A stretch of DNA of 64,000 nt, from assembly GCA_963824275.1 (NCBI GenBank), contig CAWGOT010000010.1:248001-312000 (forward strand), given 5' to 3'. This stretch comes from JANXQG01 sp963824275 (GTDB lineage Bacteria; Planctomycetota; Planctomycetia; Pirellulales; Thermoguttaceae). Under the pieces are notes generated by a model that saw only the letters and a list, made by a program, of their open reading frames with translations, searched no databases and was not told the origin of the DNA. Positions 37,405 through 44,612 of this stretch are shown piece after piece (the first letter of the stretch is position 1; every line of letters begins with the position of its first letter). The translations under genes were made by a program, and so were the position numbers.

Positions 37405-37487
37405 GTAGCGTGGCGTCGAGCGCAGCGAAGACCCACCATTTACGGGCAGTTGGTGGTGGGTCTTCGCTGCGCTCGACGCCACCCTAC
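37405..37487. repeat. GTAGCGTGGCGTCGAGCGC palindrome before the permease gene
   Basis: Arms GTAGCGTGGCGTCGAGCGCA and TGCGCTCGACGCCACCCTAC (the last differing by one base) continue as AGCGAAGACCCACCA / TGGTGGGTCTTCGC around a short loop. It fills the spacer between the DUF883 gene and the AI-2E permease gene and could form a strong hairpin in the mRNA. Confidence 0.88.
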
Positions 37488-37504
37488 GGTTTTGAGATAG
37501 TCTC

Positions 37505-37772
37505 TTAGCGGCCTTTCCAGAAGCGACCGACCAGCCAGCCGATGCCGGCTGCCATCAAGACGGCCCGCAGCGGCTGCTGGCGGACGTATTGCTCGCAGGC
37601 ACAGGCCACGCCGTGGATCTTGTCCTGTGCTTGGGCGTACCGATTCGGCGGCTTTTTCGCGGACTTGACCGAGCGTCTCCTGGGCGGCATCGCTTACGGT
37701 CCCTCCCATTTTGTGCAGGTCTTCCGTCACGTGTTGCGCCTGTTGGGCAAACTGATCAGTTGTGTTCGACAT
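37505..37772 (-). CDS. DUF883/ElaB-YqjD-like membrane-anchored protein, one frameshift
   Basis: The N-terminal part (QHVTEDLHKMGGTVSDAAQE, then TLGQVREKAAES) is an amphipathic helix and the C-terminal part (YVRQQPLRAVLMAAGIGWLV then GRFWKGR) is the DUF883 membrane anchor with its glycine zipper. The halves are joined by a one-base shift near 37650. E. coli YqjD and ElaB of this family anchor stalled ribosomes at the inner membrane in stationary phase. The holin-like gene just upstream mirrors the yqjDE order. Confidence 0.8.
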
Positions 37773-37788
37773 GATTTTTCCTCATTGG

Positions 37789-38262
37789 TTAAGAACTCGG
37801 GTTCGAATGTGTGGTCATCGGTTCGGCTTCGCTTGCTGTTCCTTGCTTCAGGACGTGCTTGATCCAAGTCATATTGCGGGTCAACTCCTCGCGGGAGCGC
37901 TCGAAGACACGCGCCATGCTGCGAATGCGGGACCAGCCTACGACTGCCAGGGCGGCCGTCACGCCAAAGCCGCCCAGGGCGGCGACCGAAAAGGCTGCGG
38001 CCCGCGACAGGCCGCCGGCTTGGGCGAGCAGTTCGGCAACGAAAATCAGTGCCACCGGCAGCGTGCCGGCGGCCGCGATCCCCGCCAGCAGCAGTAGCGC
38101 GGCGGGAATCAGCAGCCCTTTCAGGCCTTCGCGGCAGTCTTGCCGGAACAGCTCGAACTGCAGCTCGGCGAGCGACACGATGTCGTGCGTCAATTCGCCC
38201 ATGTCTTTGGCGACTCCGCTGGGCGGCGCTGCGGTTGATGCTGATCCGTTGCGTTGGTTCAT
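37789..38262 (-). CDS. Phage-holin-3_6/YqjE-like membrane protein
   Basis: The 157-residue protein begins with a soluble helix (MGELTHDIVSLAELQFELFR) and has two long hydrophobic helices (GLLIPAALLLLAGIAAAGTL, AFSVAALGGFGVTAALAVVG). This layout is that of putative actinobacterial holin-X/YqjE proteins, which are not proven holins. Its ATG overlaps the stop of the upstream gene by four bases. Confidence 0.82.
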   Translation of the reverse strand: MNQRNGSASTAAPPSGVAKDMGELTHDIVSLAELQFELFRQDCREGLKGLLIPAALLLLAGIAAAGTLPVALIFVAELLAQAGGLSRAAAFSVAALGGFGVTAALAVVGWSRIRSMARVFERSREELTRNMTWIKHVLKQGTASEAEPMTTHSNPSS

Positions 38263-38471
38263 CGTCGTTTCACCCACCATCCCAGTGCGATTCCAACGGA
38301 GAGCGCCGCCCCCAGGCAAAAACCGGGCCGCTGGGCCAGAAAGCGGTCGATCGCCGCGGCGATCCGCGAAGGTTGCTTGCGGGCGATGGCGACGATCTCG
38401 ACCTGGTCAAGCTCGGGCGGGGATTGGCCGGCGCCGTTATGCGATGGCTCAAGACGCGTGATTTGGATCAT
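38259..38471 (-). CDS. Small membrane protein, YqjK-like position
   Basis: The 70-residue protein has an N-terminal helix (VEIVAIARKQPSRIAAAIDR) and one C-terminal transmembrane segment (PGFCLGAALSVGIALGWWVK). It overlaps the next gene by four bases and the previous by 23, so it is translationally coupled on both sides. I do not recognise the family. Confidence 0.7.
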   Translation of the reverse strand: MIQITRLEPSHNGAGQSPPELDQVEIVAIARKQPSRIAAAIDRFLAQRPGFCLGAALSVGIALGWWVKRR

Positions 38472-38892
38472 GGTGGTTTGTCTCGGGATGTCCGTTCATC
38501 GCCAGGAACTTCCCGGCATTTTGGCCCAAGTAGGCGATGGCCTCGCGAACCGCGATGCCGGCGACCGCAACCACGAGCGCGTCGACCCATCCAGGCATGG
38601 CAGACTCTGCCTTGGCGGCCGGCCGGTCGCTCTTTGCCGGTTCGGTCGGCACGGCCTGACCCGCGGCAGTTGTCGGCGATCGTTTGGGAACAATCAGGTA
38701 GCCCAGCACGGCCGCCGCCCCCAGACAGACCCACGGATAGGTCTCCACGTAGTGTTTCCAGTCGACCATGCTGTGGGCACTCGCGGAGACATCTTCCAGG
38801 TCCTGGTCGATATCGCAACGAATCCCTTGCATCCGCGCCCGCACGGCGTCATCCAGCGGTGGATCGGTCATCGTCGGTTCCCTTTTGCTCAT
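38449..38892 (-). CDS. Small membrane protein of the stress cluster
   Basis: The 147-residue protein has a helical, acidic N-terminus (RARMQGIRCDIDQDLEDVSA), a membrane segment (YPWVCLGAAAVLGYLIVPK), a polar linker and a weaker hydrophobic stretch (GWVDALVVAVAGIAVREAIA). This resembles DUF883-type anchors and its neighbours but is not clearly a member. A start at MTDPPLDD (38871) is also possible. Confidence 0.7.
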   Translation of the reverse strand: MSKREPTMTDPPLDDAVRARMQGIRCDIDQDLEDVSASAHSMVDWKHYVETYPWVCLGAAAVLGYLIVPKRSPTTAAGQAVPTEPAKSDRPAAKAESAMPGWVDALVVAVAGIAVREAIAYLGQNAGKFLAMNGHPETNHHDPNHAS

Positions 38893-38947
38893 GGCGACTT
38901 GCGGTGGCACAGTTCCTAACCGTGGTCCGTACTCGTAAATGTGTAGT

Positions 38948-39104
38948 TCAAATCCGTCCCATGAGCAGCAAAACGACCAGAACCACTACCACCAGGCCGA
39001 GCCCGCCAGTCGGGTAATAGCCCCAGCCTCGGCTGTACGGCCAACTGGGCAACGCGCCCAAAAGCAGCAGAATCAGAATCACAAGCAAAACAGTGCCAAG
39101 CATT
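38948..39104 (-). CDS. DUF3309 small membrane protein, one frameshift
   Basis: MLGTVLLVILILLLLGALPS, WPYSRGWGYYPTGGLGLVVV and VLVVLLLMGRI together are a complete DUF3309 protein of 51 residues. The stretch is 157 bases instead of 156: a run of five T (coding strand) near 39060 should have four. This is a classic homopolymer miscall site. The role is unknown; DUF3309 genes often lie with CsbD and other stress genes. Confidence 0.8.
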
Positions 39105-39178
39105 TCAGTTCTCCTCGAATGTAGAATGTGGGTTGAGTACCGGGATCGAAAACAATTTGACGACTTTCCAAGGCGCGA

Positions 39179-39373
39179 TCAGATTGCGGGCCGCGTCTTG
39201 GCCTGCTCCAGGATGGCATTGGCGAAGCGCGTCAGCCGTAGCTCCATGGCGGCCCCCGTGGATCCCTCCCCAAAACGCGCATCCCCGTCTTGCGGTTGGA
39301 CTCCCAAGGCGTCAAGGATTTCCACAACCACGTTCCGCGCCGCTTCTCTGACCGCACTGTTTGACTCGTTCAT
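39179..39373 (-). CDS. Small hypothetical protein in stress cluster
   Basis: The 64-residue protein (AVREAARNVVVEILDALGVQ, ELRLTRFANAILEQAKTRPA) is soluble and mostly helical. It lies 29 bases after the CsrA stop on the same strand, with GGAGAAACG before the ATG. No family is recognised. Confidence 0.6.
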   Translation of the reverse strand: MNESNSAVREAARNVVVEILDALGVQPQDGDARFGEGSTGAAMELRLTRFANAILEQAKTRPAI

Positions 39374-39401
39374 AATTCGTTTCTCCTCGTTTCAAGTGGT
39401 T

Positions 39402-39608
39402 CTAAAACGTCACGTCGCTCTGACCGGCCTCGGCGCGGATCTTCTCCCAAACCTCGGCGCGATGGACGGGGACATCCGGATCGACTTCGAAGCCCAGTTT
39501 CACGTTCGCGCCGCGAATTTCCAGCACCTTGACCTTGAATAGGCGATGAAAGGCGTCCGACCCGCCAATCACCACCGCTTCCTGACTCTTCCTCGATAGA
39601 ACTAGCAT
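39402..39608 (-). CDS. csrA: Carbon storage regulator CsrA
   Basis: The 68-residue protein starts MLVLSRKSQEAVVIGG and includes VKVLEIRGANVKLGFEVDPD and VPVHRAEVWEKI, the five-strand CsrA fold with the RNA-binding Arg/Leu of strand 1 and the VHR motif of strand 5. CsrA binds GGA motifs in mRNA leaders and changes translation or stability. The start overlaps the end of the MpsC-like gene by seven bases, so the two are co-translated from the transcript carrying leader RNA copy A. Confidence 0.92.
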   Translation of the reverse strand: MLVLSRKSQEAVVIGGSDAFHRLFKVKVLEIRGANVKLGFEVDPDVPVHRAEVWEKIRAEAGQSDVTF

Positions 39609-40045
39609 GGCAAAACATCCTGTTTTTGTGACCGAACACCCGAGCCGTTCCCACTCCAACTGTCCGCAGGCACTCCCTGGGCGAGCAGGAACACCTGTAC
39701 CATGGTGCCGGTCGAAAAGACCTGGACCACGGTGCCCGTTGTCGTTTCGACTTCCGCGGTCGCTTCACGGACCTCGACCCCCGTAATCCGCTTGATCTCC
39801 TGCCGCAACTCGTTGGCGGAGCTGATGAACAACTGCCGGTGGAACTCCTGCACTTGGGCGGCGCCAGCGGGGCTCTGGGCCAGGGCCTTCTCAGCCGGCG
39901 ATAAGGCCCCGTGCAGCGTGATCAGCAGCGTATCGCCGCTGAGCACCACGGCCACGGACCGGGGCTCGTGGCCCGTTCGCTGCTGCTGGCAGGCGATGGC
40001 CGCTTGGGCAATCTGCTGCGCCACGCTGGGATTAAGGCTCTTCAT
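39602..40045 (-). CDS. MpsC/DUF2294-like protein
   Basis: The 147-residue protein has the DUF2294/MpsC pattern: an N-terminal helix (AQQIAQAAIACQQQRTGHEP), a beta-rich core (SVAVVLSGDTLLITLHGALS, PAEKALAQSPAGAAQVQEFH) and IKRITGVEVREATAEVETTT. In Staphylococcus MpsC belongs to a cation-translocating, membrane-potential-generating system; the role of lone homologues is unknown. Its start at MKSLNPSV has GGAGGG upstream and lies 40 bases after the terminator of leader RNA copy A. A second, related gene (40395-40775) is divergent from it. Confidence 0.75.
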   Translation of the reverse strand: MKSLNPSVAQQIAQAAIACQQQRTGHEPRSVAVVLSGDTLLITLHGALSPAEKALAQSPAGAAQVQEFHRQLFISSANELRQEIKRITGVEVREATAEVETTTGTVVQVFSTGTMVQVFLLAQGVPADSWSGNGSGVRSQKQDVLPC

Positions 40046-40085
40046 GGCATTCCGCCCTCCAGGGCAGTCGAAAAGGTCAAAAACG

Positions 40086-40190
40086 AAAAAAGCCGACGTG
40101 GCGGAACACCCGGAGGTGTTCGACCACGTCGGCTTACTCACTAACGAGCCCCTCGGCAGAGCCGAGTTGCCCTTCATCTAGTCATCCGAC
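40086..40190 (-). ncRNA. Leader RNA copy A, riboswitch-like, ending in intrinsic terminator
   Basis: On the minus strand: GUCGGAUGACUAG, AUGAAGGGCAACUCGGC-UCU-GCCGAG (hairpin), GGGCUCGUUAGUGAGUAA, then GCCGACGUGG-UCGAACACC/GGUGUUC-CGCCACGUCGGC and six U. The 5' GUCGG can pair with CCGAC of the terminator arm, giving a terminator-free alternative fold. Upstream a further hairpin AGUCGC...GCGAUU with loop motif GACAG is shared with copy B. The MpsC-CsrA transcript starts here. Confidence 0.82.
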
Positions 40191-40240
40191 AATTTGGCGG
40201 GAAAATCGCGATCCTGTCCCGCGACTCTTCCCACACTCTT

Positions 40241-40268
40241 ATTCTATGCGGTCCAGGCGCAAATACAA
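40241..40268 (-). promoter_or_regulatory. Promoter-like site before leader RNA copy A
   Basis: On the minus strand TTGTAT (40263-40268) and TAGAAT (40241-40246) are 16 bases apart. GUCGG of the leader follows 51 bases after the -10 box; the same -10 region and following AGAGTG are conserved before copy B. Confidence 0.65.
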
Positions 40269-40394
40269 GGGGGCTTTTGCCGTTTCAGCCAATTTGGTAT
40301 TATTATCTGGATTGCCACGGAGAATCGGATGACTCATGTTCCGCTAACGAAGAAGAGATCTCGCTTGACGACTCCACCATGCGCGGGGGAAGAG

Positions 40395-40775
40395 ATGAAA
40401 ACCCACGGAGAAATCGAGTCCGCCGTCTGTGAAGCGGTTACGCGCTTCGAGCAGGACTATATGGGCCGCGGACCCAAGGATATTCACACCCACCTGCTTG
40501 GCGATCTCGTGGTGGTCCGCCTGCAAGGCGTTCTGACGGCCGCCGAGCAGCAGCTCGCCAAGTCGCTTTCGGCCGAGAAGGGGCGGGACCTGCTCAAGCA
40601 AGTGCGGACCCATCTGATCGAGACGGCCCGCCCGGTCATGGAAGCGATGATCGAGGAGATCACCGGCGTCAAGGTCGTGAGCCTGCACCATGATATCAGC
40701 ACCGCAACCGGCGAAGAGGTCGTTCTCTTTGCGCTGGTCGAGGCGCCAATTCTCCGCGACGCCAAGAAAAAATAG
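40395..40775 (+). CDS. MpsC/DUF2294 family protein
   Basis: The 126-residue protein is a clear DUF2294 member: AVCEAVTRFEQDYMGRGPKD, GDLVVVRLQGVLTAAEQQLA, LIETARPVMEAMIEEITGVK and VVSLHHDISTATGEEVVLFA. GGGGAAGAG lies 5 bases before the ATG chosen here; upstream Met codons at 40194 and 40329 would add non-homologous residues. It is divergent from the MpsC-CsrA unit with 350 bases between them. Confidence 0.85.
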   Translation: MKTHGEIESAVCEAVTRFEQDYMGRGPKDIHTHLLGDLVVVRLQGVLTAAEQQLAKSLSAEKGRDLLKQVRTHLIETARPVMEAMIEEITGVKVVSLHHDISTATGEEVVLFALVEAPILRDAKKK

Positions 40776-40818
40776 CGGCTTGCGGTGACGAGGCGCCTCA
40801 AATGGCAGTCATTCTGAT

Positions 40819-42237
40819 TCACGCCGGCTGAAACGGGGGGAAGGCATTCTGCACCAACTGCACGAACTGGGCATGGAACCAGCGGCCGGCGACCGGCGCA
40901 TTCGGCAAGGCCCCGCTGAGGCTGTTCCCGTTCAGTGAATTGCCGTGGTACTCGGGGTCGCACATCCGATCGAATCCTTTGCCCTGGGGGTTATCCGGGC
41001 CGGTTGGAATCAACGCGCTCGATCCGTCCGATGCGCCGGGCGGTTTCACCCACACAAAGGCATGATAGTGCTCGGCGGGATTCGCGACCGGCCTGGCGCC
41101 AATCCCGGCCCCCGTCTGGTTGCCCCAATTTCCCTTGTGGATCCGCTTGTCGATGGTCGTCGCACGCACGAACTCCCGGAGGTCCGTGGACGTGCTCGGA
41201 GCGGTCGGCCGCTGCGGACCGCCCCAGCCGTTGCGCGACGTGTCGCAGAGCAGGCCCACGCCGGCCGGATAGGCCTTGCTGCCGCCGGTCAACGCCCTCC
41301 GCAGGGCGGTCGCGTAGCTCTGCTCGTCAATGTAATCGTTCCAGTCGTACCAGCCTTGCAGCGAGCGAACCGGCTGTCCATTGATCGTCTGGTTGGCGGT
41401 CATGTAGGGCTCGACGAACGAGTTGTAGTTGGCCGTGTTGCTGATGAAGCCGTCGACTTTGGCGTGGCCGCCCGGAATGCCTGAACCGACATCCTTCAGC
41501 AGGTCGACAAAGGGATTGAAGTTCGACGGCCAGCCCATCCAACCGGCATGCGCAACGTCGATATAGGCATACGTGTTGCTGAGGGAGCGCAGCGTGCCGA
41601 TGGCATATTGCACGCCCTGCACATAGGCGCCGCTCGATTTGGCCTCCGCGACCTTGGCAAAGCCCTGGTTCGTGATCAAGTTCGGCAGCGAGTCCGGCTC
41701 GATGACCATCACGATCCGCAGGTCTTTATATTGCGGCCGTCGAATGGCGTCCAAAATCGCATCGATGTACTCACTCTTGTAGCGCTTCAGACCGTCCTTG
41801 GCAACCAGCAACTCGCCATTGGAGGCCAGGGCAGCCCCATCCCGGTTGGGCAGATTGTAGATCACGACGCCAATCGCGTTGGCGCGTTGTGCCAGCGCTG
41901 ATCCAGGTGACTGGCCAGGCTTCGCGCCGCTCCCCCGGCGAGCTGGCCGTTTGTCCCATTGACGGCGGCGATGCTGTCCAGCCAGACGAACGTCGGATAA
42001 TTGGCGGCCTGCCGCATCTGCCGGCCCAACGACGCCGCCCTCGCGATCGGCGGACGCTTTGACCGAAGCCAGGTAATCAACGTCGCGGTAGAAGGTCGCG
42101 CCGACGAACGGATTATCCAGATGTCCGCCGGCTTGTTGGCCGCTCGCGGCCGACCAGACCCGCGACGGCAGGAGAAAGGGGGCGGCTGTGGCCGAGGCGG
42201 CTATGCCCCTAAGGAATGTTCGACGTGTAGGTTGCAT
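40819..42237 (-). CDS. Secreted GH6 beta-1,4-glucanase/cellobiohydrolase, two compensating frameshifts
   Basis: A twin-arginine-type leader (MQPTRRTFLRGIAASATAAP) precedes a GH6 domain with IGVVIYNLPNRD, IVMVIEPDSLPN (catalytic acid region), AYIDVAHAGWMGWPSN, DGFISNTANYN, DTSRNGWGG and FVWVKPPGASDGSS. GH6 enzymes are inverting cellulases. Between about 42070 and 41885 the frame is displaced; the other frame there reads RQMRQAANYPTFVWLDSIAA, typical GH6 sequence, so two opposite single-base errors are likely and the overall frame is kept. The last 37 bases occur again at 13036-13072. Confidence 0.88.
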   Translation of the reverse strand: MQPTRRTFLRGIAASATAAPFLLPSRVWSAASGQQAGGHLDNPFVGATFYRDVDYLASVKASADREGGVVGPADAAGRQLSDVRLAGQHRRRQWDKRPARRGSGAKPGQSPGSALAQRANAIGVVIYNLPNRDGAALASNGELLVAKDGLKRYKSEYIDAILDAIRRPQYKDLRIVMVIEPDSLPNLITNQGFAKVAEAKSSGAYVQGVQYAIGTLRSLSNTYAYIDVAHAGWMGWPSNFNPFVDLLKDVGSGIPGGHAKVDGFISNTANYNSFVEPYMTANQTINGQPVRSLQGWYDWNDYIDEQSYATALRRALTGGSKAYPAGVGLLCDTSRNGWGGPQRPTAPSTSTDLREFVRATTIDKRIHKGNWGNQTGAGIGARPVANPAEHYHAFVWVKPPGASDGSSALIPTGPDNPQGKGFDRMCDPEYHGNSLNGNSLSGALPNAPVAGRWFHAQFVQLVQNAFPPFQPA

Positions 42238-42342
42238 GGATCTTGCCTTTCGTTGGAACGGAGCGCTCGGCGCTCATTGTAACTCCCTTCGCGCGGATAT
42301 CAAGGATCCGGTGAGATCGCATTTGAGGTTGCCGCCCGCTTG

Positions 42343-43448
42343 TCAGTAATCCGTCCGGCAGAACAGCCATACGGCGCAGGTCGAACACCACGAGTTCAAA
42401 GGCCAGCGAAGTGCCCAGGATCCAGAACGGGGAGCGACCGAGCGAGCGTTTCCTGGAAGTCTCGCTGAGCGGCCTGCATGGCCTGCTGCTGCGGATCGCC
42501 CGACGCCGGCGGCAGGTCGGCCAGGCGGATCAGCCAGCGCTGCAAGAGCGCGATCGTGTCCCGCGTCTTGGGAAGCACGGTGTTGACGCCGCTGAGGATT
42601 TGGCGGGCGACTTCCAGGCCGCCGCCGCTGGACGGTTCGCGCGGCGCGGCGGGCTCGTTCTCCGCAGCCGTTCGATCACCGCTGTCGCCGCCAGCCTCGG
42701 GGCGATCAATCTCGACCGTGACGTCCGCGCCGTTATCGCCGCTGGCCCCGGCGCGTTTCCCTGCGCGATCGGTTCGGCCCGCGAAGGCCACGTCGTGCCT
42801 TTGCATGGACTGGAACATCAGCACACTTTCCTCGGCCTGGCCCACCATGGAGACGATAAACCAGAACAGCAGGGTCAAGAGCAGGGCCGCCACGGTCGAG
42901 CGGGTGAGCAGGCCCAACAACACGCAGACCGCAAAAAGATAGCTGAAGAAACAGACCACCAGGGGCACCGCCACCAGCAGGCCCGGCTCCCACACCCCGC
43001 CGCGGAGACCGATCACCAGCAGGCTGGCCACGCTGAAGACCGTCACCTGGAGCGTCACGAACAGCAGCCCGGCCAAGTATTCGGTCATGAACAGCCGCAA
43101 GCGGCCGATGGGCTTGGAGACGAAGAGGTCGATCACGCCGCTGCCGATCAAGCGGGGAAAGATCCCCGCGGTCGAGACCAGGGCCAAAATCGTCGCCAAC
43201 CACGAGAGCCAGAAGCCGACCCCCAGGCCGACAAACATCTGCTTGTAGAACAGCGCCGGCGGCGTGGTCGTGGAGTTGAAGAAGGGGCTGTCGATCTGCC
43301 AGAAAAGCAGCTTCACGCCCTGAGGATTGATCCCCACGCAAGCGAACGCGGCCACCACCAAGCCCGAAATCACCAGGCCCAGCCAAAACAGCTTCTGCGA
43401 GTTGATGCTGCGGTAGGCGTCGACGAAGATCGCAATCGTCTGGGTCAC
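42343..43448 (-). CDS. ABC-2 type permease, frameshifted near its end
   Basis: The protein starts at GTG (VTQTIAIFVDAYRSINSQKL) with AGGAGGG 6 bases upstream, overlapping the ATPase stop by four bases. It has five to six transmembrane segments (LGLVISGLVVAAFACVGI, FWLSWLATILALVSTAGIFP, VFSVASLLVIGL, FSYLFAVCVLLGLLTRSTVA, LLLTLLFWFIVSMVG) and a large extracytoplasmic loop. The first frame stops at 42396, but LGTSLAFELVVF and then AVWLFCRTDY, a usual permease ending, appear in other frames down to 42343, so one or two single-base shifts lie near 42405-42380. It partners the ATPase in a membrane exporter of unknown substrate. Confidence 0.78.
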
Positions 43449-44485
43449 GGTCGCCCTCCTTGAGGCCCCGCGGCGGCGCCGGGAATGGCGTCCGCCACAG
43501 TTTGCATGAAATAGTCTTCCAGCGACTGGCGCAGCGGGCGGACCGCTTGGATCACCAGGTTCCCGGCCCGCAGGGCGTCCAGAATCGGCTGGATGCGGCG
43601 GGCATCGCCGGTGGCGATCCGCAACGTCGTGCCGCAAAGCTCTACGGCCTCGCCGGAAGGGAGCACGCCGGTCTCGACCGGCGGGCGATGGTTCGGCGCG
43701 GCGTCGGCAGATTCCATGACCATGATCAGTTCGCATGGCAGGGCGGCGTGGACCGCGGCTTGCGTGCCGCTGAGGTCGTCGCCGGCCAGCTCGATCAGGT
43801 AGTGCGCGCTGCCGGCGGTCATTTCCGCAATCGTGCCCTGGCGGACGACCCTGCCTTCCACGAGGATCGCCGCGCGGTCGCAGATTTGTTCCACCTCGCC
43901 CAAGAGGTGGCTATTGAGGAAAATCGTCTTGCCCTCGGCGCGGAGCTTCTGGAGCACGTCGCGGGTCTCCTTGCGCCCCACGGGGTCCAAGCCGTCGGTC
44001 GGCTCGTCGAGCACGACCAGATCGGGATCGTTCATGAGGGCCTGCGCCAGGGCGATCCGCTGTTGCATTCCCTTGGAGTAGGTGCGAAGCCGGGCGTCGG
44101 ACCATTTCGTCATCCGCACCACTTCCAGCAATTCACCAGCGCGGCGGCGGCGGGTGGGGCGATCCACGCGGGCCATGGCGCCGAAGAACTCCAGGGCCTG
44201 CCGCCCGGTGAGATACGGCGGCATGCGGTGGTGTTCGGGCAAGTAGCCCACCCGCGCCAGCGTCGGTTTATGCCCTAGGGGCCGGCCCAGCAGCGTTCCC
44301 TCAGCTCGCGTCGGGCGGACGACGCTCATCATGATTTTGACGAGGGTCGTCTTGCCCGCTCCGTTGGGACCCAGCAGCCCGAAGATCTCGCCGGGCATGA
44401 CGCGCATCTGAATCCCGCGCAGCGCCTGCACTTTGCGGCCGTACGTTTTGGCCACGTCCCGAAGATCGATTGCCGGGCTGTCCAT
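43445..44485 (-). CDS. ABC transporter ATP-binding protein
   Basis: The 346-residue protein has Walker A GPNGAGKTT, the Q-loop region GYLPEHHRMPPYLTG, signature YSKGMQQRIALAQAL, Walker B LVVLDEPTDGLDP and the H-loop LNSHLLGEVE. The C-terminal 110 residues (IELAGDDLSGTQAAVHAALP ... QSLEDYFMQTV) are typical of the CcmA/NatA-like subfamily. It powers the ABC-2 permease encoded immediately after it. The frame is intact. Confidence 0.92.
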   Translation of the reverse strand: MDSPAIDLRDVAKTYGRKVQALRGIQMRVMPGEIFGLLGPNGAGKTTLVKIMMSVVRPTRAEGTLLGRPLGHKPTLARVGYLPEHHRMPPYLTGRQALEFFGAMARVDRPTRRRRAGELLEVVRMTKWSDARLRTYSKGMQQRIALAQALMNDPDLVVLDEPTDGLDPVGRKETRDVLQKLRAEGKTIFLNSHLLGEVEQICDRAAILVEGRVVRQGTIAEMTAGSAHYLIELAGDDLSGTQAAVHAALPCELIMVMESADAAPNHRPPVETGVLPSGEAVELCGTTLRIATGDARRIQPILDALRAGNLVIQAVRPLRQSLEDYFMQTVADAIPGAAAGPQGGRP

Positions 44486-44612
44486 CGCTTCCTATCACCT
44501 TTAGCCTGCCTCTGCCGAAGTTTAACGGAGAGGCCGCCGGCTGTCAAGAACCCGTCCGGAACCTCATGCCACAAAACCCGAATCGACATCAGCGATCGGA
44601 GTTTCGTGCGCG

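Noticed and set aside
40086..40177. A leader peptide starting MKGNSAL inside leader RNA copy A
   Set aside because: The ATG is absent in copies B and D, so a shared peptide cannot explain the conservation.
40086..40190. Leader RNA as a known riboswitch (fluoride, c-di-GMP, ZTP, guanidine, Na+)
   Set aside because: None of the core motifs I remember for those families is present; left unassigned pending an Rfam search.
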